Source: Hyalangium gracile (GTDB taxonomy: Bacteria > Myxococcota > Myxococcia > Myxococcales > Myxococcaceae). Taken from it: a stretch of DNA of 64,000 bases. Location: the NCBI RefSeq assembly GCF_020103725.1, contig NZ_JAHXBG010000032.1, forward strand, positions 1-64,000, given 5' to 3'. Each line of letters begins with the position of its first letter. The first letter of the stretch is position 1. The position numbers and the translations under genes are program-made. Below, piece by piece: positions 26,084 to 37,071 of this stretch. A model generated the notes under the pieces. That model was not told where the DNA came from. It was given only the letters and a program-made list of their open reading frames with translations, and did no database searches.

Positions 26084-26647
26084 ATGCCCTTCTGGTTCTG
26101 GCGCAAGAAGAAGGAGAGCAAGAAGCCCGCGGATCCGCTGGCGGCCTTCGATCAGCTGATCGAGGACCTGGAGCGCCAGGGGGCCGAGGTCCGCAAGTCC
26201 GCCGCCACGCTGCTGGCGCTCAAGGGCGAGCTGACGCGCTCGGTGGAGCGCTACTCGCGCCGGATCGCGGACATCACCGAGCGCTACGAGGTGGCCAGCT
26301 CCCGCAGCGACGTGAAGGCCATGCAGGTGCTCAAGCGCGATCGGGAGCAGGCGGAGACCCTGCTCAAGACCACCCAGGACTCCCTGGAGCGCGTGGAGCC
26401 GGACGCGCGCCTGCTGCTGGAGGCCGCCAACGAGGTGGGCTCGCGCGTCCAGGAGCTGCGCACCGAGCGCCAGAGCGCCTCGGCGCGGCTGGTGGCGGGC
26501 ACGCTCGTCAGCGGCACCATGCGCGAGCAGGTGGAGCGCATCGAGAAGGTGCTCGCGGTGGACGCGGCCCGGGACGAGATCGAGCGGGCCCACCAGCTCG
26601 CGGAGATCTACCGCGAGGAGCGCGGGGCAGGGGAGAAGGCGGAGTAG
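26084..26647 (+). CDS. coiled-coil protein of the MoxR/VWA operon
   Basis: 187 residues, almost entirely alpha-helical with strong heptad character from about 20 to 180. The N terminus MPFWFWRKKKESKK is aromatic and very basic, suggesting membrane-surface binding. Overall look is PspA/IM30-like, but I cannot assign that family. Spacing of 15 bp from the VWA gene implies co-transcription and a link to the same complex. It converges on the diadenylate cyclase gene 21 bp away. Confidence 0.75.
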   Translation: MPFWFWRKKKESKKPADPLAAFDQLIEDLERQGAEVRKSAATLLALKGELTRSVERYSRRIADITERYEVASSRSDVKAMQVLKRDREQAETLLKTTQDSLERVEPDARLLLEAANEVGSRVQELRTERQSASARLVAGTLVSGTMREQVERIEKVLAVDAARDEIERAHQLAEIYREERGAGEKAE

Positions 26648-26668
26648 CCCACGCCCCAGGCCAGGTCG

Positions 26669-27550
26669 CTAGGTCCGGCGCGCCGTCTGGTGCAGCTCCA
26701 GGACGATGTTGCCGCCCTTGAAGAGGCGCACCGCGCCCGACGTCTGGCTCACCACCAGCGAGATGCAGTGCGTGGTGGAGGTGATGCCGGCCGCCGCCGC
26801 GTGCCGGGCTCCGAGCCCCAGCGGGATCTTCAGGTTCTCGTCCCCCGCGGACAGGTAGCGGCCCGCGGCCAGCACCACGCCGTCCTCGCGGATGACGAAC
26901 GCCCCGTCCAGCACGGAGAAGTTCTTGATGGCCTCGCGGATCTTCGGATCCAGCACGTTGCGCTCGGCCTCGGACAGCCCCTGGAACGGGTTGATCGTCA
27001 GCTGCCGGCTCTTCTCCAGCACGCTCGTGTGGTCGCCGATGGTGATGATCGTCCCGATGGGGTGTCCCTCGAAACCCTCCTGGCCGATCTGCAGCGCCAA
27101 TTGGATGAGCGCGTCCACCACCTGCGAGTTGAACTCCTCGCCCAGCTTCACGCCCTCGATGGCCACCCGGTCGTCCAGCGAGCCGCCGATGCGCATCTGC
27201 ATCAGCGTGTCCGGCGCCCGGCCTACCTTGCCCGTCATGCACAGCACCAGGTCCCCCTCCTTGAACGCTCCCTGGGAGAGCGCCGAGACGAGGGCTACCT
27301 TCACGCGCTCCGTCCGCGAGTAGTCGTACGCGGGAATCACCAGCGCGCGCATCTTCCGGGCCATGAACTCCTGCGCGAGCTTGTCCAGCGTCACCGCGTA
27401 GATCAGCTTCTTGCGCGCCGGCCGCCCCCGGAGGTCCTCCGGGGCAATGGGCACGTCGCAGATGTAGAGGAAGTGATCGACGTCATTCCTGGCCGCCAGG
27501 GAGAGGGCCGAGCGCAGGAACTCCCGGTCGAACTTCGAACTCTCGCTCAC
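26669..27550 (-). CDS. DacZ-like diadenylate cyclase
   Basis: 293 residues. The N-terminal half (about 8-125) resembles the pyruvate-kinase C-terminal-like domain of archaeal DacZ/CdaZ proteins (ALVIPAYDYSRTERVKVAL ... GDLVLCMTGKVG). The C-terminal half (about 130-293) is a DisA_N/DAC domain with DGA at 215-217 (VLDGAFVI). The second catalytic motif, normally RHR, reads RHA at 249-251 (GARHAAAAG). DAC enzymes make cyclic di-AMP from two ATP; the altered motif could reduce activity. GTG 27550 has GAGAGGAG upstream. It diverges from the DksA/TraR gene. Domain identity is firm; catalytic status is uncertain. Confidence 0.8.
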   Translation of the reverse strand: MSESSKFDREFLRSALSLAARNDVDHFLYICDVPIAPEDLRGRPARKKLIYAVTLDKLAQEFMARKMRALVIPAYDYSRTERVKVALVSALSQGAFKEGDLVLCMTGKVGRAPDTLMQMRIGGSLDDRVAIEGVKLGEEFNSQVVDALIQLALQIGQEGFEGHPIGTIITIGDHTSVLEKSRQLTINPFQGLSEAERNVLDPKIREAIKNFSVLDGAFVIREDGVVLAAGRYLSAGDENLKIPLGLGARHAAAAGITSTTHCISLVVSQTSGAVRLFKGGNIVLELHQTARRT

Positions 27551-27679
27551 CGTGTTGCTCCTCTCTCCCCACCTCTATGACGAATGGGCACCTTGACACT
27601 ACGGTCCATGTGAATAAAGCTTTCGGGCCTTTTTTTTAGGGGGACGGGGTCGTTTTTCTCGCCCATCGGAGCGAAGGCC

Positions 27680-28042
27680 GTGAACCAGAAAGATCTCAAG
27701 CGGTACAAGAAGATGCTCGAGGACAGCAAGACCGCGCTGCTCGAGAGTGCGAAGAAGACCCTGGTGGAGGAGTCCAGCTTCGATACGGATGACCTTCCGG
27801 ACGAGATTGACCAGGCTTCCTCCGAGTACGCCCAGTCGATGGTGTTCCGGCTCCGCGACCGCGAAAAGTTCCTGCTCCAGAAGATCGAGAAGGCGCTCCA
27901 GCGCATCGAGGACGGCACCTTCGGCATCTGCGAGCGCTGCGAGGAGGACATCTCTCCCAAGCGCCTGGAGGCCCGGCCCGTCACCACGCTCTGCATCCGC
28001 TGCAAGGAAGAGCAGGAGAAGAAGGAGCGCTCCTACGGCTGA
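27680..28042 (+). CDS. DksA/TraR family zinc-finger regulator
   Basis: 120 residues: N-terminal helical hairpin (about 1-75) and C-terminal C4 zinc finger (C84, C87, C105, C108 in CERCEED...TLCIRCK). DksA binds the secondary channel of RNA polymerase and, with ppGpp, resets transcription of ribosomal and stress genes. At the coiled-coil tip, SSFDTDDLPDEIDQAS carries the acidic residues expected. It is shorter than E. coli DksA (151 residues), as in many other bacteria. Start GTG 27680 with GGAGCGAAGG. A rel gene lies about 4 kb downstream. Confidence 0.88.
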   Translation: MNQKDLKRYKKMLEDSKTALLESAKKTLVEESSFDTDDLPDEIDQASSEYAQSMVFRLRDREKFLLQKIEKALQRIEDGTFGICERCEEDISPKRLEARPVTTLCIRCKEEQEKKERSYG

Positions 28043-28096
28043 GCCCCGGGAGCTCCGGGCCGCGTGACGCCTCGCGCCGCGCGGCCCGCCCGAGCC

Positions 28097-28852
28097 TCAC
28101 ACCATCGCCTGGATCTCCACTCGCAGCAGCTGGCGGCCGATGAGGAAGTGGTCGCCGTTGTCCACGAAGGTGGGGCCCGCCAGGCGGATGAACGTGCCGT
28201 TGGACGAGCCGACGTCCCGCACCATGAGCTGATCCTTGCGGACCGTGAGGACGGCGTGGCGCCCGGACACGAAGCCATCGGTCGGGAAGGTGATGTCGCC
28301 ATGCTCCCGACCCAGCAGGTTGTCCCCCTCCTTGAGCGGGAAGGCCGCGCCGCGCATGCCGCCCTCGAGGAACTGCACCAGACGCAGCCGGTAGCCCGCG
28401 TCGGGCGAGCCCCAGATCTGCGCGCCGCCCGGCCCCATGGACGCCGCGGGGATGGGCTCGAGCACCAGCCGCTGCCGGCCCAGCCGCAGCTCGCCGCCGG
28501 TGGTCAGCTCCCGCTCCTGGCGCAGGCGCACGAAGACGCCGTTGGCCCCTCCCACGTCCTCCACCGCCAGCCGGACGCCGGAGAAGAAGAACCGGGCCTG
28601 CTCGGGCATGACGAAGGGGTCATCCGGCAGCCGCAGGTCCCCCTGCTGGCCGCAGGTGAGCGTGTCCCGCGTCATCCGGACCACGGACTCCGGGCCGCCG
28701 TCGGCCCGGACGACCCTCAAGGAGACCTGGGGGCGCGGAGCAATCTGGGACACCGCCATCACCAGCGTCCCCGAGCGCATGGGAGCGCCACAGGACTGGC
28801 AGATGGAGGCGTCGTCGGGGTTCTCTGCGTCGCAGCGAGGGCAGAAGGTCAT
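28097..28852 (-). CDS. zinc-ribbon double FHA domain protein
   Basis: 251 residues. The N-terminal zinc ribbon (CPRC at 4-7, CQSC at 18-21) is followed by a degenerate FHA-like repeat (about 45-135) and a canonical FHA domain (about 155-245) with LLGREHGDI, GRH and DVGSSNGTF, the phosphothreonine-binding loops. FHA domains read Thr-phosphorylated partners. It diverges from a Ser/Thr kinase whose N terminus has the same type of zinc ribbon, with 128 bp between start codons, so it is a likely reader of that kinase's output. Confidence 0.88.
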   Translation of the reverse strand: MTFCPRCDAENPDDASICQSCGAPMRSGTLVMAVSQIAPRPQVSLRVVRADGGPESVVRMTRDTLTCGQQGDLRLPDDPFVMPEQARFFFSGVRLAVEDVGGANGVFVRLRQERELTTGGELRLGRQRLVLEPIPAASMGPGGAQIWGSPDAGYRLRLVQFLEGGMRGAAFPLKEGDNLLGREHGDITFPTDGFVSGRHAVLTVRKDQLMVRDVGSSNGTFIRLAGPTFVDNGDHFLIGRQLLRVEIQAMV

Positions 28853-28980
28853 GGCCAGGCTCCCCCCTCATATCAAGGCCCGGGCGAGGTTGCTCGCTCT
28901 GCGAGCACGGCTTGATGCAGACCCGAGCAACGTGTTGAACTCGGGATTCCACTTCGTACGACCCTGAGACGGAACACGCC

Positions 28981-30711
<1,731 letters not shown>

Positions 30712-30726
30712 GCCGCGGGCCCGGCC

Positions 30727-32004
30727 TCAGCCCAGCAGCTCCACCTGGAACACGTGGTTCCCGATGCGGACGCGGTCTCCCGAGCGCAGCGGGCGCTCGG
30801 TGCCCGGGGCGATGCGCACGTAGGTGCCCAGGCCGCCCGACAGATCCCTCAGCATGGCGCCGGTGGCGGTCGGGCTGAGCTCGCAGTGCCGGCCGGCGAG
30901 CCCCTCGTCCTGCGGGAAGCTGAAGTCACAGTGCGCCTGGCCGATGGTGAGCAGCGCGGTGGCCGCCACCACGGCTCGGCCCGCACGCCCGCCCACGAGG
31001 ATCTCCTCCACCGCGTAGATGGCCTGGCCGAGCGGCACCGGAGCGCCATAGATGACCGGCTGCCCGGACTGGGCGATGGGGATCTCGATGCGGCCGCTGA
31101 AGCGGAACAGCCGCGCACCGGCGCTGAAGTGCGTCCGGGGCGTGATGGCCTCGGTGCCCGGGATGGTGACGAAGACGCCCGAGGCGCTGTTCTCGTCCCG
31201 GACGAAGAGGGCGCCGTCCTTCACCAGGAAGGTCGCGTGCAGGGCGGAGACGAACACATCCTCCTGCAGGAGGATGGCGCCGCGGCTGCGGCCCACCACG
31301 CAGCCGGTGACGGGGAGCTTGTAGCGCTGTCCCCGGGTGGCTCCGGCCACGACGGTGAGCCCGAACCGGGAGGCGGCGGGAGGCTGGCGACCGGCGGCGG
31401 GAGCGCCCGCGGGAGCAGGTGCACCCACGGGCGGCGCGGCCGGGGCCGCCACGGGCTGGGCAGCGGGCGCGGCCACCGGCATGGGGGCCGCTCGGGGCAT
31501 GGGAGCGTCGGGAACGGGGGGAGGGGGCCGCTCGCCTGGCACGGGAGGAGCCGGGCGTGGCGCTGGCCCGCTCCTGGGCGGCGGAGCGTCCGCGAGCTGG
31601 GGACGCACCCCGGAGGGCGGGTGGGGGGCAGGCCGGGCCGTACCTACAGGGGACATGTTCGGCACGGGCGGACCCGGCCGGGCTCCCTCCACGGGGATGC
31701 CCCCGGCCCCACTGGGAGGAGGCGTCCGGGCGGAGGGCCGGAGCCCGGGCGGCACGGCCTCGCCCGGGCGGGGCACCGGGGGGCCACTGTCGGGACCGCG
31801 CGCGGGAGCGGGAGCGGGCCGAGGCGTCGCCCCGGGGGGAATGGCGGGCCGCTGCCCGGTGGCCGGGCGGGGAGGCGCGGCTCGAGGGCCCGGCGCCTCG
31901 CTCACGGAGGCCCCACACTGCGCACACACCGTCGAACGGGACGGATTGTAGCCGTCACAGTTCGGGCAGACCACGGCGAGAGCGGACAGCAGGAGCTGTG
32001 ACAT
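30727..32004 (-). CDS. zinc-ribbon double FHA protein with Pro-rich linker
   Basis: 425 residues. A short hydrophobic start (SQLLLSALAVV) runs into a zinc ribbon (CPNC at 13-16, CAQC at 27-30). A Pro/Ala/Gly-rich linker of about 170 residues leads to two FHA-type domains (about 215-300 and 325-425). The first has VVGRSRGAI and SASGVFV, the second SFPQDEGLAGRHCE and DLSGGLGTYV. It converges on the kinase gene (15 bp apart). Together with the other FHA gene it frames the kinase. ATG 32004. Confidence 0.83.
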   Translation of the reverse strand: MSQLLLSALAVVCPNCDGYNPSRSTVCAQCGASVSEAPGPRAAPPRPATGQRPAIPPGATPRPAPAPARGPDSGPPVPRPGEAVPPGLRPSARTPPPSGAGGIPVEGARPGPPVPNMSPVGTARPAPHPPSGVRPQLADAPPPRSGPAPRPAPPVPGERPPPPVPDAPMPRAAPMPVAAPAAQPVAAPAAPPVGAPAPAGAPAAGRQPPAASRFGLTVVAGATRGQRYKLPVTGCVVGRSRGAILLQEDVFVSALHATFLVKDGALFVRDENSASGVFVTIPGTEAITPRTHFSAGARLFRFSGRIEIPIAQSGQPVIYGAPVPLGQAIYAVEEILVGGRAGRAVVAATALLTIGQAHCDFSFPQDEGLAGRHCELSPTATGAMLRDLSGGLGTYVRIAPGTERPLRSGDRVRIGNHVFQVELLG

Positions 32005-32114
32005 GGGCGAGGGCGACTTTAGGGGTGCGTAAAGAAGGGGTGCAAGCTCAACAGAGAGAACCTGCGACGTTGCCCCCTCTGACTGCGAAAGTTACGATTG
32101 GCTTCTGCATCTTC

Positions 32115-34325
32115 ATGATTCGCCTCAACGACATCCTCCAGCGGGTTGCCTCCTATCACCCGGACCCCGACCTGGACATCATCAAGAAGGCGTACGTCTA
32201 CTCGGCCAAGGTGCATCAGGGCCAGCTCCGTAAGTCTGGGGAGCCCTACCTGATCCACCCGCTCGAGGTCGCCGGCATCCTGGCCGAGCTCAAGCTCGAC
32301 GAGGCCTCGATCGTCACGGGTCTGCTCCATGACACCATCGAGGACACCCTGGCGACCGCCGAGGAGCTCACCGAGCTGTTCGGCCCGGAAGTGGCCCAGC
32401 TCGTGGACGGCGTCACCAAGCTCTCCAAGTTCTCGGCCTCCGCCACCCTCTCCCAGGAGGAGAAGCAGGCGGAGAACTTCCGGAAGATGATCATCGCGAT
32501 GGCGCAGGACATCCGCGTCATCCTGGTGAAGCTGGCCGACCGCACGCACAACATGCGGACCCTGGACCACATGTCCGAGGAGAAGCAGGCCCGCATCGCC
32601 CAGGAGACGCTGGACATCTACGCCCCCCTGGCCAACCGCCTGGGCATCAGCTGGATCAAGATCGAGCTGGAGGACTTGTCCTTCCGCTACGTGAAGCCCC
32701 AGGAGTTCTTCAACCTCCAGGAGAAGCTGAACAAGCGCAAGAAGGAGCGCGAGAAGTACATCGACGACACCGCCGCCATCATCCGCACCAAGCTGGAGGA
32801 GCGCGGGCTGAAGGGCGATGTCTCCGGCCGCTTCAAGCACGTCTACAGCATCTACAAGAAGATCAAGCAGCAGGGCATCGACTTCGATCAGATCCACGAC
32901 ATCATCGCGTTCCGGATCCTCATGCCCACGCTGCCCTCGTGCTACGAGGCGCTGGGGCTGGTGCACCAGCTGTGGAAGCCGGTGCCGGGGCGCTTCAAGG
33001 ACTTCATCGCGATCCCCAAGCCCAACATGTACCAGTCGCTGCACACCACGGTGATCGGCCCGCTGAGCGAGCGCGTGGAGGTGCAGATCCGCACCCCGGA
33101 GATGCACAAGATCGCCGAGGAGGGCATCGCGGCGCACTGGGCCTACAAGGAGGGCAAGGTCCTCATCTCCAAGGACGACGAGAAGTTCGCCTGGCTGCGC
33201 CAGCTCATGGAGTGGCAGCAGGACCTGAAGGACCCCAAGGAGTTCCTCGAAACCGTCAAGGTCGACCTCTTCACCGACGAAGTCTTCGTCTTCACCCCCA
33301 AGGGCGACGTGAAGAGCCTGCCGCGCGGGGCCACGCCGGTGGACTTCGCCTACGCCATCCACTCGGACGTGGGCGGGCGGTGCGTGGGCGCCAAGGTGAA
33401 CGGGAAGATCGTCCCGCTGCGCTACAAGCTGAAGAACGGGGACATGGTGGAGGTGCTCACCAGCCCCCAGGCGCACCCGTCCAAGGACTGGCTCACCTTC
33501 GTCAAGACGAGCCGCGCCCAGCAGCGCATCCGCAACTTCATCAAGCAGCAGCAGCGCGACAAGAGCCTGCAGCTGGGGCGCGAGCTGGCCGAGCGCGAGC
33601 TCAAGCGCTACCAGTTCAACCTCAACAAGCTGACGAAGAACGGCGAGCTGAAGAAGGCCGCCGAGGAGCTGGGCTACCGCATCGAGGACGATCTGCTGGT
33701 GGCCATCGGCTACGGCAAGGTGACGCCTCAGCAGCTGGCCCAGCGCCTGGTGCCGCAGGAGAAGCTGGCCTCCGAGGAGCGGCCCTCGCCGAGCAACAAC
33801 GGCACCAACGGGGACGGCAGCGGCTCCTCCATGCTGCCGGGCCTGTCCAAGGTGACGGACCTGGCCAAGCGCCTGGTGGGGCGCACCAGCCGCAGCGGCG
33901 TGCAGATTGGCGGCGTGGACGACGTGCTCGTGCGCTTCGGGCGCTGTTGCAACCCCGTGCCTGGCGATCCCATTGCTGGCTTCATCACCCGCGGGCGCGG
34001 CGTCACCGTCCACACGGACAAGTGCGAGAAGGCGCTCGCCACCGATCCGGAGCGCCGCGTCGATGTCTCCTGGGACGTGCGCGGCGACTTCAAGCGCCCC
34101 GTCACCCTGCGCGTGCTCACCGCGGACCGGCCGGGCCTGCTGGCCGACATCTCCAACACCTTCTCCAAGAAGGGCGTCAACATCTCCCAGGCCAACTGCC
34201 GGGCCACGGGGGATGATCGCGCGGTGAACACCTTCGAGGTGACGATCTCGGACCTCAAGCAGCTCACCGAGTTGATGCGCGCCATTGAACGTCTCAACGG
34301 CGTGCACTCCGTCGAGCGCATCTGA
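32115..34325 (+). CDS. rel: bifunctional (p)ppGpp synthetase/hydrolase Rel/SpoT
   Basis: 736 residues with the complete RSH architecture. The HD hydrolase (about 1-200) keeps the metal-binding pair in LLHDTIEDT (H72, D73), so hydrolysis should be active. The synthetase domain (about 220-340) contains RFKDFIAIPKPNMYQSLHTT. TGS (about 390-455), helical and zinc-finger regions, and a C-terminal ACT domain follow. It controls the stringent response, which in myxobacteria starts fruiting-body development. ATG 32115 gives the canonical N terminus; upstream frame extension is a shadow of the antisense FHA linker. A DksA-family gene lies 4 kb upstream. Confidence 0.95.
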   Translation: MIRLNDILQRVASYHPDPDLDIIKKAYVYSAKVHQGQLRKSGEPYLIHPLEVAGILAELKLDEASIVTGLLHDTIEDTLATAEELTELFGPEVAQLVDGVTKLSKFSASATLSQEEKQAENFRKMIIAMAQDIRVILVKLADRTHNMRTLDHMSEEKQARIAQETLDIYAPLANRLGISWIKIELEDLSFRYVKPQEFFNLQEKLNKRKKEREKYIDDTAAIIRTKLEERGLKGDVSGRFKHVYSIYKKIKQQGIDFDQIHDIIAFRILMPTLPSCYEALGLVHQLWKPVPGRFKDFIAIPKPNMYQSLHTTVIGPLSERVEVQIRTPEMHKIAEEGIAAHWAYKEGKVLISKDDEKFAWLRQLMEWQQDLKDPKEFLETVKVDLFTDEVFVFTPKGDVKSLPRGATPVDFAYAIHSDVGGRCVGAKVNGKIVPLRYKLKNGDMVEVLTSPQAHPSKDWLTFVKTSRAQQRIRNFIKQQQRDKSLQLGRELAERELKRYQFNLNKLTKNGELKKAAEELGYRIEDDLLVAIGYGKVTPQQLAQRLVPQEKLASEERPSPSNNGTNGDGSGSSMLPGLSKVTDLAKRLVGRTSRSGVQIGGVDDVLVRFGRCCNPVPGDPIAGFITRGRGVTVHTDKCEKALATDPERRVDVSWDVRGDFKRPVTLRVLTADRPGLLADISNTFSKKGVNISQANCRATGDDRAVNTFEVTISDLKQLTELMRAIERLNGVHSVERI

Positions 34326-34406
34326 GCGCCGGGCGCTCGGGGATTCGTGTTAGAGCCACCCTCGGACCGCGGCCGGCGGACGGCCGCCTTACCCCGAGGT
34401 GTCTCC

Positions 34407-34793
34407 ATGGCACGCAGAGCCATCCACTCCGACAACGCCCCCCAGGCCATCGGCCCCTACTCGCAGGCCATCCAGGTGGAGGCCGGGAAGATGACGTTCC
34501 TGTCCGGGCAGATCCCCCTGAACCCGAAGACGATGGAGATGGTGCAGGGTGACGCGGCCACCCAGGCCGAGCAGGTGATGCAGAACCTGAAGGCCGTGCT
34601 GGCCGCCTCCGGGCTCGACTTCTCCCACGTGGTGCGCTGCACCATCTTCCTCACGGACCTGGGCGACTTCGCCAAGGTGAACGAGGTGTATGGCCGCTAC
34701 TTCCCCTCGGCCCCGCCGGCCCGCGCCACGGTGCAGGTGTCCGCGCTGCCTCGCGGCGCCAAGGTGGAGATCGACGCCATCGCCGTGTCCTGA
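34407..34793 (+). CDS. ridA: RidA family enamine/imine deaminase
   Basis: 128 residues, standard length. The signature IGPYSQAIQ near the N terminus, SGQIPLNP, and the conserved Arg in VVRCTIFLTDL identify a RidA/YjgF protein, which hydrolyses reactive 2-aminoacrylate and related imines. ATG 34407 follows CCGAGGTGTCTCC. It is 81 bp behind rel and may share its transcript; a terminator hairpin follows the stop. Confidence 0.93.
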   Translation: MARRAIHSDNAPQAIGPYSQAIQVEAGKMTFLSGQIPLNPKTMEMVQGDAATQAEQVMQNLKAVLAASGLDFSHVVRCTIFLTDLGDFAKVNEVYGRYFPSAPPARATVQVSALPRGAKVEIDAIAVS

Positions 34794-34812
34794 GCGGGCG
34801 CCCGCAAGCACA

Positions 34813-34845
34813 GAGGCCGCCGGACCTCGCGGGTCCGACGGCCTC
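34813..34845. terminator. bidirectional terminator hairpin
   Basis: GAGGCCG (34813-34819) pairs with CGGCCTC (34839-34845), with an inner GGACC/GGGTCC stem. It lies between converging ridA and the triple-DsbA gene. Confidence 0.7.
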
Positions 34846-34870
34846 GGAGACTTCAGGACGGCGGTGAGGA

Positions 34871-36850
34871 CTACTTCGCGTCCTTGGCCACCGCGCCGCC
34901 CTCGGCCTTCTTCAGCTCCTCATCGATGACCCGCTTGAAGTTCTCGAAGGGCTGGGCGCCCACGAAGGTGCGGCCGTTGATGAAGAAGGTGGGGGTGCCG
35001 TTGGCGCCCACGCGGGTGCCCTCGGCGGAGTCCGCGTCGATCAGCGCCTTGAACTTGTCGCTGTCCAGGGCCTGCTTGAACTTGCCCATGTCCAGCTTGA
35101 GCTCCTCGGCGTACTTCTCGAGCGAGGCGCGATCCAGGGCCCGCTGGTTGGCGAACAGCTTGTCGTGCATCTCCCAGAACTTGCCCTGCTCGTGAGCGGC
35201 CATGGAGGCGGCGGCCGCCAGGCGCGCGTTGGCGTGGAAGGGCAGCGGCTGGTGCTTGAAGGCGATGCGGACCTTACCCTTGTACTGCTCCTCGATCTGC
35301 TTGAGCGTCGGACCGACGCGGCCGCAGAAGGGGCACTCGAAGTCGGACCACTCGACGATGGTGACCGGGGCGTTGGCGGGGCCCTTCGACGGGGCCTGGC
35401 CCACCTCGATCTTCTGCACCGGGGGCTCGGCCGGGGCGGCCGGCTCGGACGGAGCCGGAGCGTTGGACGCCGACTCCATGATCTTCGCGTAGAGGTTCTC
35501 CAGCTTCACGCCGCTGGAGAGCAGCTTGTCGGCCTTGCCGATCTCCTCGTCGATGACCTGCTTGAAGCTCTCGAAGGGCTGGGCGCCCACGAGCTGGCGG
35601 CCGTTGATGAAGAAGGTGGGGGTGCCGTTGGCGCCCACCGCGCTACCGGCGGCGGAGTCCGCGTCGATCTTCGCGCGGAACTTGCCGCTGTCCATGGCCT
35701 GCTTGTACTTGCCCATGTCCAGCTTGATCTCCTGGGCGTACTTGTCGAGCGAGGCGCGATCCAGGGCCTTCTGGTTGGCGAAGAGCTTGGCGTGCATCTC
35801 CCAGAACTTGCCCTGCTCGTGGGCGGCGAGGGCGGCCTCGGCGGCCGGCTTGGCGTTCTGGTGGAAGGGCAGCGGCTGGTTGCGCCACACGATGCGCACG
35901 TCCTTGCCGTACGTCTCGCGGACCTTCGTCAGCGTGGGCTCCACGCGGCTGCAGAAGGGGCACTCGAAGTCGGACCACATGACGATCGTCACCTTGGCGG
36001 CCTTCTCGCCATGGCTGGGGGCGTCGACGGGGGCCTCGACCTTGCGCGGGCCGGAGGGCTGCTCACGGGCGGCCGGCTGCGGCGGGGCGGCGCGCGTCTG
36101 GCCCTTCTCGATGATGGCGGCGTAGACCTGACCGGGCTTGATGCCGCTCTTGACCATGCCCTCGGCCTTGGTCAGCTCCTCGTTGATGATGGCCTTGAAG
36201 TTGTCGATGGGCTGCGCGCCGGAGAGCAGGCGGCCGTTGATGAAGAAGGCCGGGGTGCCGTTGGCGCCCAGCTGGCCGGCCAGGGCCTGATCCCGGTCGA
36301 TGATCTGCTGGTACTTGGGGTTGGTGATGTCCTTCTTCCAGCGGGCCATGTCCAGGCCGATCTCCTGGGCATACTTCTCGAGGTCAGCGTCCTCGAGCGC
36401 GCGGCTGTTGGCGAACAGCTTGCCGTGCATCTCCCAGTACTTGCCCTGCTCACCGGCGGCCATGGCCGCGATGGCGGCGGGCTTGGCGCGGGGGTGGAAG
36501 GACAGCGGGTTCTGCTTCATCACCACGCGGAGCTTGTTGCCGTACTCCTCGCGCAGCTTCTCCACGGTGGCGTGGGCGCGGGAGCAGAAGGGGCACTGAT
36601 AGTCGGAGAACTCGACGAGCGTCACCAGGGCGTCGTCGCTGCCCAGGCGGGCGGAGTCCTCGAGAGGAACCTTGAACACGGTGGGATCGGCCTGGCGCGA
36701 GGGCTTCGCGGCCTGACTGGGCGCCGAGGGCGCGGCGGCCGCCTGCACGCTGCCGCTGTCACTGCTCTTACCAGGGCCGGTGGCAGCCTTGCCACCAAAG
36801 AACCCGAGCACCAGCCCCACGACCAGGGCCACGATTACATTGGCTTTCAT
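34871..36850 (-). CDS. exported protein with three tandem DsbA-like thioredoxin domains
   Basis: 659 residues. An N-terminal signal anchor (about 4-24) is followed by three consecutive DsbA/Thioredoxin_4-type domains. Each has a CPFC active site (C86/C89, C297/C300, C506/C509) and a matching cis-proline loop GTPxFFING (P200, P411, P620). Ala/Pro-rich linkers join them. Single-domain relatives act as periplasmic disulfide exchange proteins; here three units are fused in one chain. ATG 36850 with AAGGAG upstream. It is a lone gene with no DsbB-like partner in the window. Confidence 0.88.
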   Translation of the reverse strand: MKANVIVALVVGLVLGFFGGKAATGPGKSSDSGSVQAAAAPSAPSQAAKPSRQADPTVFKVPLEDSARLGSDDALVTLVEFSDYQCPFCSRAHATVEKLREEYGNKLRVVMKQNPLSFHPRAKPAAIAAMAAGEQGKYWEMHGKLFANSRALEDADLEKYAQEIGLDMARWKKDITNPKYQQIIDRDQALAGQLGANGTPAFFINGRLLSGAQPIDNFKAIINEELTKAEGMVKSGIKPGQVYAAIIEKGQTRAAPPQPAAREQPSGPRKVEAPVDAPSHGEKAAKVTIVMWSDFECPFCSRVEPTLTKVRETYGKDVRIVWRNQPLPFHQNAKPAAEAALAAHEQGKFWEMHAKLFANQKALDRASLDKYAQEIKLDMGKYKQAMDSGKFRAKIDADSAAGSAVGANGTPTFFINGRQLVGAQPFESFKQVIDEEIGKADKLLSSGVKLENLYAKIMESASNAPAPSEPAAPAEPPVQKIEVGQAPSKGPANAPVTIVEWSDFECPFCGRVGPTLKQIEEQYKGKVRIAFKHQPLPFHANARLAAAASMAAHEQGKFWEMHDKLFANQRALDRASLEKYAEELKLDMGKFKQALDSDKFKALIDADSAEGTRVGANGTPTFFINGRTFVGAQPFENFKRVIDEELKKAEGGAVAKDAK

Positions 36851-37071
36851 TTTTTGGTTCTGCTCCTTCCGTCTCAGGTCCGTACTGTGCGTGGCGGCCC
36901 CGGGCGGGGAAAGGAAGGCGGGCTAGATAACAGAGGGAAATCCGGCCACGCAAGCCGAGCCGCCATTCCGCCGGCAGCTTTCCCACCTCTCCTAGGGTGC
37001 CGGAAACACGATGCTTTTCCGGTAAATTCCTCGATGACGCGCCACCCCTGGCGCATGCCAGAGTCGCGATC

